This document shows positions 8,560 through 17,549 of a DNA stretch of 64,000 nucleotides, in pieces. Origin of the DNA: Shewanella psychrophila. GTDB taxonomy: Bacteria; Pseudomonadota; Gammaproteobacteria; Enterobacterales; Shewanellaceae. The translations under genes and the position numbers were made by a program. The notes beneath the pieces are model-generated. The model was not told the origin of the DNA, did no database searches, and was given only the letters and a program-made list of their open reading frames with translations. Where the stretch lies: positions 1,178,001 through 1,242,000 of the forward strand of contig NZ_CP014782.1 in assembly GCF_002005305.1 (NCBI RefSeq). Direction: 5' to 3'. Every line of letters begins with the position of its first letter. Position 1 is the stretch's first letter.

Positions 8560-9883
8560 ACCGTTTAACCTCACTGTCTTTATCGAGCTGAGCAAGATGC
8601 TCTAATTTGGCCTTGATCCGCTTCTCGAAGCCATGTTCTGTTGGGTAATAAAATCGGCTCTGAGCTAACCTTTGAGGAAAATAATTCTCCCCACTGGCAT
8701 AGGCGTTAGGTTCATCATGGGCATAGCGGTAACCTTCACCATAACCAAGATCTTGCATTAACTGAGTCGGTGCGTTACGTAGATGCTCAGGTACTGCATC
8801 TTGACCCGTTTCTCGCGCCAGTTGACGGGCGGCCTTGAACGCAGTATACACAGCGTTACTCTTGGGCGCACTGGCGAGATAGACGATGGCTTGTGCTAAC
8901 GCGCGCTCACCTTCTGAAGGGCCAACTCGATGAAAACATTCCCATGCGTTAAGTGCAACAGTCATGGCGACTGGATCGGCATTGCCTATATCTTCAGAAG
9001 CTATGGCAAGTAGCCTACGTGCAATATACAGAGGATCGCAGCCCCCTTCTAGCATTCGACAGAACCAGTAAAGCGCAGCATCGGGTGCAGAACCTCGAAT
9101 CGATTTATGTACTGCAGAGATGAGATCGTAGAACTGATCGCCATTCTTATCGAACCCCGCGAGCTGTTGACCGGCAACTTCGATGATCATCTGTTCGGTG
9201 AATGACTCACCATCGGCAATCATGTCACTCATCAATTCAATTAAGTTAAGGGCTTTACGAGCATCACCATCACATACATTGGCCAGTTTTTCGGCCACAG
9301 GATCTGGTATGTTAAGCTGCCTTTTACCCAGACCACGCTCATCATCCGTTAATGCCTGTCTGACAATTTGAATTATCTCATCATTAGTCAGTCTCTTAAT
9401 CAGATAGACCCGCGCTCGGGATAACAGAGCATTATTGATTTCAAATGAGGGGTTTTCTGTGGTCGCGCCGATAAAAATGACCGTTCCATCTTCGATAAAC
9501 GGTAAAAAAGCATCTTGCTGACTCTTATTAAACCTGTGTACTTCATCGACAAAGAGTAAGGTTCTTTGACCACGAGACTCTGCGACATTTTTAGCATGTT
9601 CTATCGCCGTGCGGATCTCCTTCACGCCGGAAGTGACCGCTGAAATACGTTCAACATGGGCATTGGCATAATGGGCTACGAGCTCGGCCAGCGTCGTTTT
9701 TCCCGTCCCCGGCGGCCCCCAGAACAACATCGAATGAGCCCGTCCGGCTTCGAGAGCTGTTCGAAGCGGCTTGCCCTCACCTAGCAGGTGAGATTGACCT
9801 ATATATTGTTCCAGCACTTCGGGCCGCATACGTGCGGCCAAAGGTCTGAAATCCGGGGCGAAATCGAAACTAAAACTAGACAC
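8552..9883 (-). CDS. rarA: Replication-associated recombination protein A (AAA+ ATPase)
   Basis: 443 aa. Walker A GPPGTGKT at residues 56-63, Walker B LLFVDEVHR near residue 110, then the MgsA/WRNIP1-type C-terminal domain (CRMLEGGCDPLYIARRLL). RarA acts at stalled forks and on single-stranded DNA ends with SSB. The gene lies 16 bp from lolA upstream and overlaps crcB downstream; lolA-rarA-crcB-serS is a common gammaproteobacterial order. Confidence 0.95.
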   Translation of the reverse strand: MSSFSFDFAPDFRPLAARMRPEVLEQYIGQSHLLGEGKPLRTALEAGRAHSMLFWGPPGTGKTTLAELVAHYANAHVERISAVTSGVKEIRTAIEHAKNVAESRGQRTLLFVDEVHRFNKSQQDAFLPFIEDGTVIFIGATTENPSFEINNALLSRARVYLIKRLTNDEIIQIVRQALTDDERGLGKRQLNIPDPVAEKLANVCDGDARKALNLIELMSDMIADGESFTEQMIIEVAGQQLAGFDKNGDQFYDLISAVHKSIRGSAPDAALYWFCRMLEGGCDPLYIARRLLAIASEDIGNADPVAMTVALNAWECFHRVGPSEGERALAQAIVYLASAPKSNAVYTAFKAARQLARETGQDAVPEHLRNAPTQLMQDLGYGEGYRYAHDEPNAYASGENYFPQRLAQSRFYYPTEHGFEKRIKAKLEHLAQLDKDSEVKRYE

Positions 9884-9899
9884 TTATCTCTCTTAGCTG

Positions 9900-10526
9900 T
9901 TAATTAACGGCATTTAAGCGTTGATCGTCAATATCAACATCATCAGGCAGGGTAAACTTAAATAATGACTTCTCTGCATCAGTGATGGGAGTCTGATCAG
10001 ATAACTCAAATGAACTGACATTGCCCTGCTGATCTTCTAGCACCATCTGAGTCAAGGTCTTGTCTTTAAAACAGACCTTGACCGACTCGACACCGGCATC
10101 GACACTCTTAGGTTTTATATCGAAACATTCGCCTTTCAGGCTCACTGAATACTGCGCCCAAGTTGCTTCATCTCTATGAACGAGCAGAGCGATGGGCGAC
10201 GCCGTGATCGCTTGATTAAGATCCATCACAGAGACCTGCTCGGCAAATGGGTTATAGATCCACACATCGGTACCATCAGCGACAATCAGCGACTCGTCAG
10301 GTTCAGTAAGATGCCAGTAAAACTGATTCGGGTAAGCTAAAGCAAACACGCCATTGCCTTTTTGAATCTGTTTATTATTAATGTCTGTCACGACTTGACT
10401 GAAGTTTGCTTTAAGTGTCGCCACTTGTTCTAATTTGGCTCTCAATGCGGGCGATTCATCGGCAACGGCAAACTGTGATGCCATCAAGGGCAGTGCCATT
10501 GCCAATAAAGTTATACTTTTTCTCAT
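9900..10526 (-). CDS. lolA: Outer-membrane lipoprotein carrier LolA
   Basis: 208 aa from the ATG at 10526, which puts a proper signal peptide at the N-terminus (cleavage after QFAVA, near residue 22); a frame six codons longer exists. LolA is the periplasmic chaperone that carries lipoproteins from LolCDE to LolB. Family features: LKANFSQVV near the mature N-terminus and GVFALAYPNQFYWHLTEPDE, part of the hydrophobic cavity. It follows ftsK by 71 bp in the same direction. Confidence 0.93.
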   Translation of the reverse strand: MRKSITLLAMALPLMASQFAVADESPALRAKLEQVATLKANFSQVVTDINNKQIQKGNGVFALAYPNQFYWHLTEPDESLIVADGTDVWIYNPFAEQVSVMDLNQAITASPIALLVHRDEATWAQYSVSLKGECFDIKPKSVDAGVESVKVCFKDKTLTQMVLEDQQGNVSSFELSDQTPITDAEKSLFKFTLPDDVDIDDQRLNAVN

Positions 10527-10596
10527 GATCTTTCCTTCTAACAAATTCTGTTCTCACCTTCGGTCAAAGTTTACAACTTCACTGACCAAAGACTCA

Positions 10597-13128
10597 CTAA
10601 TAGGTTTTAGGCGGAGGTGGCGCCAGTACTTCTCGATTACCGTTATGTCCCTGAGAGCTGACCACTCCTTGAGATTCCATATGTTCAATGATCCGCGCTG
10701 CGCGATTGTAACCTATCTTAAATTTACGCTGTACACTCGAAATAGACCCTCTGCGTGTTTCGGTAACGAAGGCAACAGCCTCATCATAGAGTGCATCGGT
10801 ATCATCATCTGATTCACTGGTCTCACCTGGCAGCAACACCTGCTCTCCTTCGGTGGAACCATTAATAATTTCATCAATATATTGCGGCTTGCCTCGGCTA
10901 TGCCAATCTGCAACAACCGCGTGAACTTCATGATCATCAATAAAGGCACCATGCACTCGAATGGGTACACTGGTACCAGGAGGAAGGTATAACATGTCAC
11001 CCATACCCAATAAGGTTTCCGCACCCTGTTGATCTAAAATGGTACGAGAATCTATTCGACTAGACACCTGGAACGCCATTCGCGTTGGTATGTTTGCCTT
11101 AATAAGTCCGGTTATCACGTCCACCGAAGGTCTCTGTGTGGCGAGAATCAAATGGATCCCTGCGGCGCGGGCCTTCTGTGCAATACGTGCAATTAACTCC
11201 TCAACCTTCTTACCCACAATCATCATCATGTCGGCAAATTCATCAACGATGACCACGATTGAAGGTAACTTTTCTAGCTCTGGAGCCTCTGGTTCCATGC
11301 TATCCGATGATTTCCATAAAGGATCAAATAGCGGAGCTCCCGTCGCTTTTGCATGTTTAATTTTTGCGTTATAGCCTTTAAGATTTCGTACACCTAAGGC
11401 AGACATCAGCTTATATCGGCGCTCCATCTCACCGACACACCAACGCAAGGAGTTAGCCGCTTCTTTCATGTCGGTAACGACTTCACACAACAAATGCGGA
11501 ATACCTTCGTAAACTGAAAGCTCCAACATTTTAGGATCGATCATGATAAAGCGTACATCATCCGGGCCAGACTTATACAGCAAACTCGTGATCATCACGT
11601 TAACGCCGACAGATTTACCAGAACCTGTCGTACCAGCAACCAGCAAGTGAGGCATCTTGCCTAGATCTACGACCACAGGATCACCGGCGATATCTTGACC
11701 AAGCACCATACTCAGGTGTGACTCATTTTCCGAAAACTCTTTACTGTCGAGCACATCCCGCATGAATACGGTTTCGCGGAACTTATTAGGCAATTCAAGC
11801 CCGACATAGGCTTTCCCTGGAATAACTTCAACGACTCGAACACTCTCAGCCAGTAACGAACGAGCCAAATCTTTCGATAAATTGGTGATTTTAGAGGCTT
11901 TAACACCCGGCGCCAAATCTAGTTCGAAGCGTGTAACCACGGGACCGGGAAAGATGCCTATCACTTTGGCGACAATATTAAAATCGGCAAGCTTAACCTC
12001 AACCAAGGCGCCGACCTGTTCTAATTCTTCACGACTAATGGGATTCGTCTTCCTATTGGGCACATCGAGTAATGTAATACACGGTAGCGGCGTCACAGGC
12101 TTCTTGGCTTGTTCTACATCTTGACCCGGTAGGACCACGATACCATCGACGATTTTTGCCGACTCTTGTACTTGGCTTTTTGCGCTACCTTGTTCTTGAC
12201 GTTGAGCTTGATTAACTGCGCCAGTGGATGCCTTAGTACCGAAATCGATAGTATCATCAGTATTTGCGTCTGCACTTGGCATTTCAATGACACCCTCGGC
12301 TTCCATGCTTGGAAGCTGTGTCCTTGCTTCAAACTTAGTTTCCTGGATGTCATTACTGGCCTGTTCTAAATCTTTATAATCAAAGCCATCCTGAGCCTCG
12401 CTATTATCATGCCACTCTACACGCTCAGCTCTCAGGGCACGCTTTTCTTTAAACTTATCGAACACAGACATAAAGCCTCGAGTGTCTTCAGTCTCAGAAG
12501 TTCGGCTTTTAACGCGCTCGGGTAATCCACGTAATAGATTAAAAATCCAGATGGCACCGTGTCCGGTAAGATCGATAACCGTTAGCCAGCTGATCCCCGT
12601 TAAGAGTGTAAAGCCTGCACCAACGAAGCAGAGTAACAAGAGTGTCGTGCCTAGCTGATTAAAATAAGGCAACATGGCATCACGGATCACATCACCCGAT
12701 ACACCACCGGCAGAGAAATCATAGATATCATTGACATTCATGCTGCCTAAAGCCGCTAAGCTGAATACGATCAACAAAAAGCCAATAAGCCTGAGTCCCA
12801 CAGAGAAATAATCTATTTCTAATAACTTATGGGTACGTTTAAATAGCAGCCAGCCCGTTAATGCCACGATAATAGGAATAATGTAGGCGGTATATCCGAA
12901 AAAATAGAACAAGACATCGGCCATCCAGGCACCTACTGCACCAGTGACATTCTGAATATCACCCTCGAAATTTGACTGACTCCAGCCAGGATCTGAAGAG
13001 TCAAAACTACTGAGTGATAGAAGTATATATGTTGCCAGCATGCAGCATAGGATGAGGCTCCCCTCTAAAAGACGCTGCACTCCGCTGAGCGTTTTAACAC
13101 TATTTCCCTTAGCCAAATGAAAACCCAT
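10597..13128 (-). CDS. ftsK: DNA translocase FtsK
   Basis: 843 aa. Four N-terminal membrane helices (about residues 20-185) anchor it at the division septum. A short, Gln- and Glu-rich linker follows; it is much shorter than in E. coli (1329 aa), which accounts for the size. The motor domain has Walker A GTTGSGKS near residue 496 and Walker B IVVIVDEFADMM. The C-terminal gamma winged helix (SISSVQRKFKIGYNRAARII) reads KOPS sequences and activates XerD. It lies between lrp and lolA, as in E. coli and Shewanella. Confidence 0.97.
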   Translation of the reverse strand: MGFHLAKGNSVKTLSGVQRLLEGSLILCCMLATYILLSLSSFDSSDPGWSQSNFEGDIQNVTGAVGAWMADVLFYFFGYTAYIIPIIVALTGWLLFKRTHKLLEIDYFSVGLRLIGFLLIVFSLAALGSMNVNDIYDFSAGGVSGDVIRDAMLPYFNQLGTTLLLLCFVGAGFTLLTGISWLTVIDLTGHGAIWIFNLLRGLPERVKSRTSETEDTRGFMSVFDKFKEKRALRAERVEWHDNSEAQDGFDYKDLEQASNDIQETKFEARTQLPSMEAEGVIEMPSADANTDDTIDFGTKASTGAVNQAQRQEQGSAKSQVQESAKIVDGIVVLPGQDVEQAKKPVTPLPCITLLDVPNRKTNPISREELEQVGALVEVKLADFNIVAKVIGIFPGPVVTRFELDLAPGVKASKITNLSKDLARSLLAESVRVVEVIPGKAYVGLELPNKFRETVFMRDVLDSKEFSENESHLSMVLGQDIAGDPVVVDLGKMPHLLVAGTTGSGKSVGVNVMITSLLYKSGPDDVRFIMIDPKMLELSVYEGIPHLLCEVVTDMKEAANSLRWCVGEMERRYKLMSALGVRNLKGYNAKIKHAKATGAPLFDPLWKSSDSMEPEAPELEKLPSIVVIVDEFADMMMIVGKKVEELIARIAQKARAAGIHLILATQRPSVDVITGLIKANIPTRMAFQVSSRIDSRTILDQQGAETLLGMGDMLYLPPGTSVPIRVHGAFIDDHEVHAVVADWHSRGKPQYIDEIINGSTEGEQVLLPGETSESDDDTDALYDEAVAFVTETRRGSISSVQRKFKIGYNRAARIIEHMESQGVVSSQGHNGNREVLAPPPPKTY

Positions 13129-13246
13129 AAAAAGATGAAGACAGGTGAGCTTAAGATACCAAATATGACAGGGGTTTGCAGCGATTTAGCCTAGTTATAG
13201 GCATTATCTTTATGATAATTAATGATAGTGCGCATTTTTCGCTCAA

Positions 13247-13277
13247 AATAAAAAAGGAGCCATACTTGGCTCCTTTT
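13247..13277 (-). terminator. Terminator of lrp
   Basis: AAAAGGAGCCA (13252-13262) pairs fully with TGGCTCCTTTT (13267-13277) around a 4-nt loop; on the minus strand a T run follows. It separates lrp from ftsK. Confidence 0.9.
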
Positions 13278-13297
13278 GGGTACGTTACTCACCGAGT

Positions 13298-13804
13298 CTA
13301 TAAAGTTTCGGCTGTAACGTTGATTGCAACTTTATTGGTTTGCTTAACTTCTTCCATCACAACGTAAGTACGAGTGTCAGAAACCGAGGGCAACTTGAGT
13401 AAAGTTTCACCTAATAAGCGTCGATAAGCCGACATATCTGATACACGTGTTTTCAACAAGTAGTCGAAATCGCCAGACACTAGATGACATTCTTGAATGT
13501 CGTCCAACAACTGAACTGCACGATTAAATTTATCAAATACTTCGGAACTATCACGATTCAGTGTAATTTCCACAAACACCAGCAATGAAGCACCCAAGAA
13601 ATGGGGATTCACTAATGCAGTATATCCATTGATATACCCCTGCTTCTCAAGTCTTTTAACTCTCTCAAGGCAAGGTGTGGGGCTTAAACCTACTCGTTTA
13701 GACAGTTCAACATTAGAAATGCGTCCATCTGTCTGTAACTCATTAAGTATGTTTCGATCTATACGATCTAAGTCTTTTATAGGACTTTTTTTATTATTAA
13801 GCAT
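13298..13804 (-). CDS. lrp: Leucine-responsive regulatory protein Lrp
   Basis: 168 aa. The N-terminal helix-turn-helix (about residues 13-60; ISNVELSKRVGLSPTPCLER) and the C-terminal RAM/AsnC effector domain (residues about 75-150, SGDFDYLLKTRV) match enterobacterial Lrp closely. Lrp is a global feast/famine regulator of amino-acid metabolism. It is divergent from ald, 179 bp away; in many bacteria the neighbouring alanine dehydrogenase is an Lrp target, so the gap probably holds Lrp sites. It has its own terminator. Confidence 0.95.
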   Translation of the reverse strand: MLNNKKSPIKDLDRIDRNILNELQTDGRISNVELSKRVGLSPTPCLERVKRLEKQGYINGYTALVNPHFLGASLLVFVEITLNRDSSEVFDKFNRAVQLLDDIQECHLVSGDFDYLLKTRVSDMSAYRRLLGETLLKLPSVSDTRTYVVMEEVKQTNKVAINVTAETL

Positions 13805-13983
13805 ATTTTTAACCTTGCTTTATCACTAAAACAACATTTATCACTACGTATGTCAAAAGTTCAGCAGCATAAACTACTGAAGTAATACTATACTAGATTT
13901 CCCTGAAACAATCACGTTCAGGACACGACAAATAACAATTAAACCCATAAAACATGGGTTTTTATGCAGATTGAGGCTCGAAG

Positions 13984-15099
13984 ATGATAATTGGTGTACC
14001 TAAAGAAATCAAAAACCACGAGTATCGTGTTGGTATGGTCCCTTCAAGTGTACGTGAATTGACTATTAAAGGTCATGAGGTATTCATTGAAACTAACGCT
14101 GGAAACGGAATTGGTTTTACAGATCAAGATTATATCGATGTTGGGGCATCTATATTAGGCACTGCTGCCGAAGTGTTTGCCAAGTCAGAAATGATCGTAA
14201 AAGTGAAAGAACCACAAGCAGTAGAACGTGCGATGTTGCGTGAAGATCAACTGTTATTCACTTACTTACATCTGGCACCAGATCTCCCACAAACTGAAGA
14301 CTTAATCAAAAGTGGATCAGTTTGTATCGCCTATGAAACAGTCACCGATGACCGGGGCACCCTTCCCCTACTTGCACCTATGTCAGAAGTCGCAGGTCGT
14401 ATGTCTATCCAAGCCGGTGCTATGGCCTTGGAAAAATCTATGGGTGGACGTGGCATGCTACTTGGCGGCGTACCTGGTGTTGAACCAGCTAAAGTCGTCA
14501 TCATAGGTGGTGGCATGGTGGGGACTAACGCGGCTCAAATGGCTGTAGGACTTGGCGCCGATGTCGTTATCTTAGACCGCAGCATAGATGCATTACGTCG
14601 TCTTAATGCTCAGTTTGATAATCGCGTTAAGGCCATCTATTCTACTGCCGATGCCATCGAAAAGCATGTATTGGAAGCCGATCTTGTGATTGGTGGTGTA
14701 CTGGTTCCTGGCGCGGCGGCGCCTAAGCTTGTGACTAAAGAACATATCGCTAAAATGAAGCCTGGCTCTGCAATCGTCGATGTTGCCATCGATCAAGGTG
14801 GTTGTATTGAGACATCACATGCAACCACACACCAAGACCCAACTTATATCGTCGATGATGTGGTTCATTACTGTGTGGCTAACATGCCCGGCGCTGTTGC
14901 ACGTACTTCAACGTTTGCACTTAATAATGCCACATTGCCGTACATCATTAAGCTTGCCAATCTTGGTTATAGAAAAGCTCTACTCCAGGATAAGCATCTC
15001 CTTAATGGCCTAAACGTCATGCACGGTAAGATCACCTGTAAAGAAGTAGCCGAAGCATTAAACTTAGAGTTCGTCGAGCCAAAGATCTTACTCAGCTAA
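13984..15099 (+). CDS. ald: Alanine dehydrogenase
   Basis: 371 aa, full length. It catalyses reversible NAD-dependent deamination of L-alanine to pyruvate. The N-terminus MIIGVPKEIKNHEYRV is the family signature; the Rossmann motif GGGMVGTNAA lies near residue 176; the catalytic Lys/His region (VKVKEPQ, LFTYLHLA) is intact. It is monocistronic, with a terminator 25 bp after the stop. Position opposite lrp suggests control by Lrp. Confidence 0.96.
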   Translation: MIIGVPKEIKNHEYRVGMVPSSVRELTIKGHEVFIETNAGNGIGFTDQDYIDVGASILGTAAEVFAKSEMIVKVKEPQAVERAMLREDQLLFTYLHLAPDLPQTEDLIKSGSVCIAYETVTDDRGTLPLLAPMSEVAGRMSIQAGAMALEKSMGGRGMLLGGVPGVEPAKVVIIGGGMVGTNAAQMAVGLGADVVILDRSIDALRRLNAQFDNRVKAIYSTADAIEKHVLEADLVIGGVLVPGAAAPKLVTKEHIAKMKPGSAIVDVAIDQGGCIETSHATTHQDPTYIVDDVVHYCVANMPGAVARTSTFALNNATLPYIIKLANLGYRKALLQDKHLLNGLNVMHGKITCKEVAEALNLEFVEPKILLS

Positions 15100-15123
15100 T
15101 CAATTGAGTGAGTTTGTGTTACT

Positions 15124-15149
15124 AAAGGGAGCCTAGGCTCCCTTTTTTC
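15124..15149 (+). terminator. Terminator of ald
   Basis: AAAGGGAGCC (15124-15133) and GGCTCCCTTT (15136-15145) with a TA loop, then more Ts. Confidence 0.92.
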
Positions 15150-15246
15150 GATTAGAACAATCTAAAAGAATCGTCAGACAAGACTTTACCCCATGTAGGA
15201 AATTCCATACAATCGCTGCAATTTGCTAAAAAGCACGGAGAAAAGA

Positions 15247-16200
15247 ATGAGTCAAGTTAGACACTGTGAACTGTTGATTTTAGGTTCAGGCCCGGCGGGC
15301 TACACTGCTGCAGTATATGCCGCTCGCGCAAACCTGAAGCCTGTATTAATAACAGGTATACAGCAAGGTGGTCAGCTTACGACCACAACAGAAGTTGAGA
15401 ATTGGCCAGGCGATGCCGACGATCTTACCGGTCCGGCATTAATGGAACGTATGCAGAAGCACGCCGAGAAATTTGATACTGAAATCATTTTTGACCATAT
15501 TAATGAAGTCGATCTCAATGTTCGTCCATTCAAATTAAAGGGCGACAACGGTGAGTTCACCTGTGATGCACTCATCATCTCAACAGGTGCTTCAGCCATG
15601 TACCTTGGTTTAGACTCTGAAGAAGCCTTCAAGGGCAAAGGTGTTTCTGCCTGTGCAACCTGTGATGGTTTCTTCTACCGCAACCAAAAGGTTGCCGTTG
15701 TCGGTGGTGGCAATACCGCCGTTGAAGAGGCACTTTACCTCAGTAACATCGCCTCTGAAGTTCACCTTATTCATCGCCGAGATACATTCCGCAGTGAAAA
15801 AATCTTAACCAAGCGCCTCATGGATAAAGTTGAGAATGGAAACATTATTCTTCACTTAGACAACACATTAGATGAAGTCCTTGGTGATGAAATGGGCGTA
15901 ACCGGCCTTAAGATGAAGAGCACTAAAGATGGTGCTTGCAAAGAGCTTGAATTAATGGGCGTTTTCATCGCCATTGGTCACAGCCCAAATACCGGCATGT
16001 TCGAAGGTCAATTAGAGATGAACCATGGCTACATCAAGGTGCAAAGTGGTCTCAATGGCAACGCCACTCAAGCCAGCATCGACGGTGTTTTTGCTGCAGG
16101 TGACGTGATGGATCAGCACTATCGTCAAGCTATCACTTCGGCCGGTACAGGTTGTATGGCAGCACTCGACGCCGAACGTTACTTAGATGCGCTGAAGTAA
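15247..16200 (+). CDS. trxB: Thioredoxin reductase
   Basis: 317 aa from the ATG at 15247, which has GGAG 6 nt upstream; a frame eight codons longer starts at 15223. FAD site GSGPAGYTAAVYAAR at the N-terminus, redox-active CATC near residue 136, NADPH site GGGNTAVEEA, and the final FAD motif VFAAGDVMD. It reduces thioredoxin with NADPH in the cytoplasm. A single-gene unit with a clear terminator. Confidence 0.96.
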   Translation: MSQVRHCELLILGSGPAGYTAAVYAARANLKPVLITGIQQGGQLTTTTEVENWPGDADDLTGPALMERMQKHAEKFDTEIIFDHINEVDLNVRPFKLKGDNGEFTCDALIISTGASAMYLGLDSEEAFKGKGVSACATCDGFFYRNQKVAVVGGGNTAVEEALYLSNIASEVHLIHRRDTFRSEKILTKRLMDKVENGNIILHLDNTLDEVLGDEMGVTGLKMKSTKDGACKELELMGVFIAIGHSPNTGMFEGQLEMNHGYIKVQSGLNGNATQASIDGVFAAGDVMDQHYRQAITSAGTGCMAALDAERYLDALK

Positions 16201-16227
16201 CTCGCATTTTCTCACTTAGTATTTTAT

Positions 16228-16257
16228 AAATAGTAGGCTATTGCCTACTATTTTTTT
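16228..16257 (+). terminator. Terminator of trxB
   Basis: AAATAGTAGG (16228-16237) pairs with CCTACTATTT (16244-16253), followed by Ts. Confidence 0.92.
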
Positions 16258-16303
16258 GCCTGTGTTTTGATACATCCACCATCAAGTATTCAAATCTCAG
16301 ACA

Positions 16304-16331
16304 CAAAAAAAGGACCCGAAGGTCCCCTTTT
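16304..16331 (-). terminator. Terminator of the thrS-infC-rpmI-rplT operon
   Basis: On the minus strand GGACC-TTCG-GGTCC, a UUCG tetraloop hairpin, is extended by A-T and G-T pairs and followed by a run of seven Ts, 16 nt after the rplT stop. Confidence 0.9.
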
Positions 16332-16347
16332 AAGATCAACTAACTAA

Positions 16348-16707
16348 TTACTTAGCTAGAGCATCTTTTGCTTTTTCAACTAGAGTTGTGAAAACAACTT
16401 TGTCGAATACTGCAATGTCAGCTAGTATCTTACGATCGATTTCAATAGAGGCTTTTTTCAAACCATTAATGAAACGGCTGTAAGACAGACCATTTTGACG
16501 AGCTGCCGCATTGATACGTGCAATCCAAAGTTGACGGAATTGACGTTTCTTCTGACGACGGTCACGGTAAGCATATTGACCAGCTTTAGTTACTGCTTGC
16601 TTAGCAACACGGAAAGTACGAGAGCGAGCTCCGTAATAACCTTTGGCTAATTTAAGTACTTTCTTGTGACGAGCACGAGCGGTTACACCACGCTTAACTC
16701 TAGGCAT
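16348..16707 (-). CDS. rplT: 50S ribosomal protein L20
   Basis: 119 aa. The start MPRVKRGVTARARHKKVL and the internal YYGARSRTFRVA are universal L20 sequences. L20 is needed early in 50S assembly and, in E. coli, represses rpmI-rplT by binding the mRNA. AAGGAG stands before the ATG. It is 17 bp from rpmI. Confidence 0.98.
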   Translation of the reverse strand: MPRVKRGVTARARHKKVLKLAKGYYGARSRTFRVAKQAVTKAGQYAYRDRRQKKRQFRQLWIARINAAARQNGLSYSRFINGLKKASIEIDRKILADIAVFDKVVFTTLVEKAKDALAK

Positions 16708-16724
16708 TGTTCATTACTCCTTTA

Positions 16725-16919
16725 TTAAGCGTATGGTAGTTGACGTGCAATTGCTGGCATGTCGGCTTTGCTAACTAAACATTTAGCACGTAAGTGACGT
16801 TTACGCTTAGTGCTTTTCTTGGTCAAGATGTGACGTAAATGAGCTTGCTTACGTTTAAAACCATTGGCGGTTTTCTTAAAACGCTTCGCTACACCCTTGT
16901 CAGTTTTCATTTTAGGCAT
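16725..16919 (-). CDS. rpmI: 50S ribosomal protein L35
   Basis: 64 aa, highly basic; MPKMKTDKGVAKRFKKT and HLRHILTKKSTKRKRHL are typical L35. GGAG precedes the ATG. It sits between infC and rplT as in nearly all gammaproteobacteria; the 84-bp infC-rpmI gap is where the L20 translational operator would be expected. Confidence 0.97.
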   Translation of the reverse strand: MPKMKTDKGVAKRFKKTANGFKRKQAHLRHILTKKSTKRKRHLRAKCLVSKADMPAIARQLPYA

Positions 16920-17003
16920 TGCTAAAACTCCGCATTGGGATATTAATAAAACGCAAGGCGAACAGAGACCTTTACAGACCCCTGCTACTTTTATTTGGCC
17001 TTA

Positions 17004-17546
17004 CTATTTCTTTTTCGGTGCGAGTACCATCACAGCTTGACGACCTTCCATTTTCGGGAAGGACTCCACCACTGCTATCTCAGTCAAATCATCTTTGATA
17101 CGATTCAAAAGTTTCATACCAAGACTTTGGTGAGCCATTTCGCGACCACGAAAACGCAGCGTTACTTTCGCTTTGTCACCGTCAGTTAGAAAGCGAGTCA
17201 GGTTGCGTAGTTTTACCTGATAATCGTTTTCATCGGTACCGGGACGGAATTTAATCTCCTTCACCTGCACGATTTTCTGCTTCTTTTTTTGTTCTTTTTG
17301 AGCTTTCGCTTTATCAAAAAGGAACTTTCCATAGTCCATTATACGGCAAACCGGCGGCTCAGCGTTAGGACTAATTTCAACAAGATCGACACCAGCTTCA
17401 TCAGCCAACTCTTGTGCTTCACTTATTGATACTACTCCAATAGGCTCACCTTCTAGACCGTTCAATCGTACTTCCTGCACGCCGGTGATGAGTTCGTTTA
17501 TTCCATTCGGGGCCGCCTGGCGCCCTGCTGTTTTTTTGATCTTTAT
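17004..17546 (-). CDS. infC: Translation initiation factor IF-3, starting at AUA
   Basis: 180 aa. The conserved frame extends 22 codons upstream of the first GTG (17480) and gives a normal IF-3 N-terminus reading (M)KIKKTAGRQAAPNGINELI. The only codon suited to start it is ATA at 17546-17544: an in-frame TAG stop (the thrS stop) lies two codons upstream, and GGAGG is 8 nt before ATA. E. coli infC starts at AUU, a poor codon that IF-3 itself discriminates against, giving autoregulation; AUA should serve the same purpose. The conserved core (DLVEISPNAEPPVCRIMDYG, FRGREMAHQ) is complete. Only 3 nt separate it from thrS. Confidence 0.93.
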   Translation of the reverse strand: MKIKKTAGRQAAPNGINELITGVQEVRLNGLEGEPIGVVSISEAQELADEAGVDLVEISPNAEPPVCRIMDYGKFLFDKAKAQKEQKKKQKIVQVKEIKFRPGTDENDYQVKLRNLTRFLTDGDKAKVTLRFRGREMAHQSLGMKLLNRIKDDLTEIAVVESFPKMEGRQAVMVLAPKKK

Positions 17547-17549
17547 GAC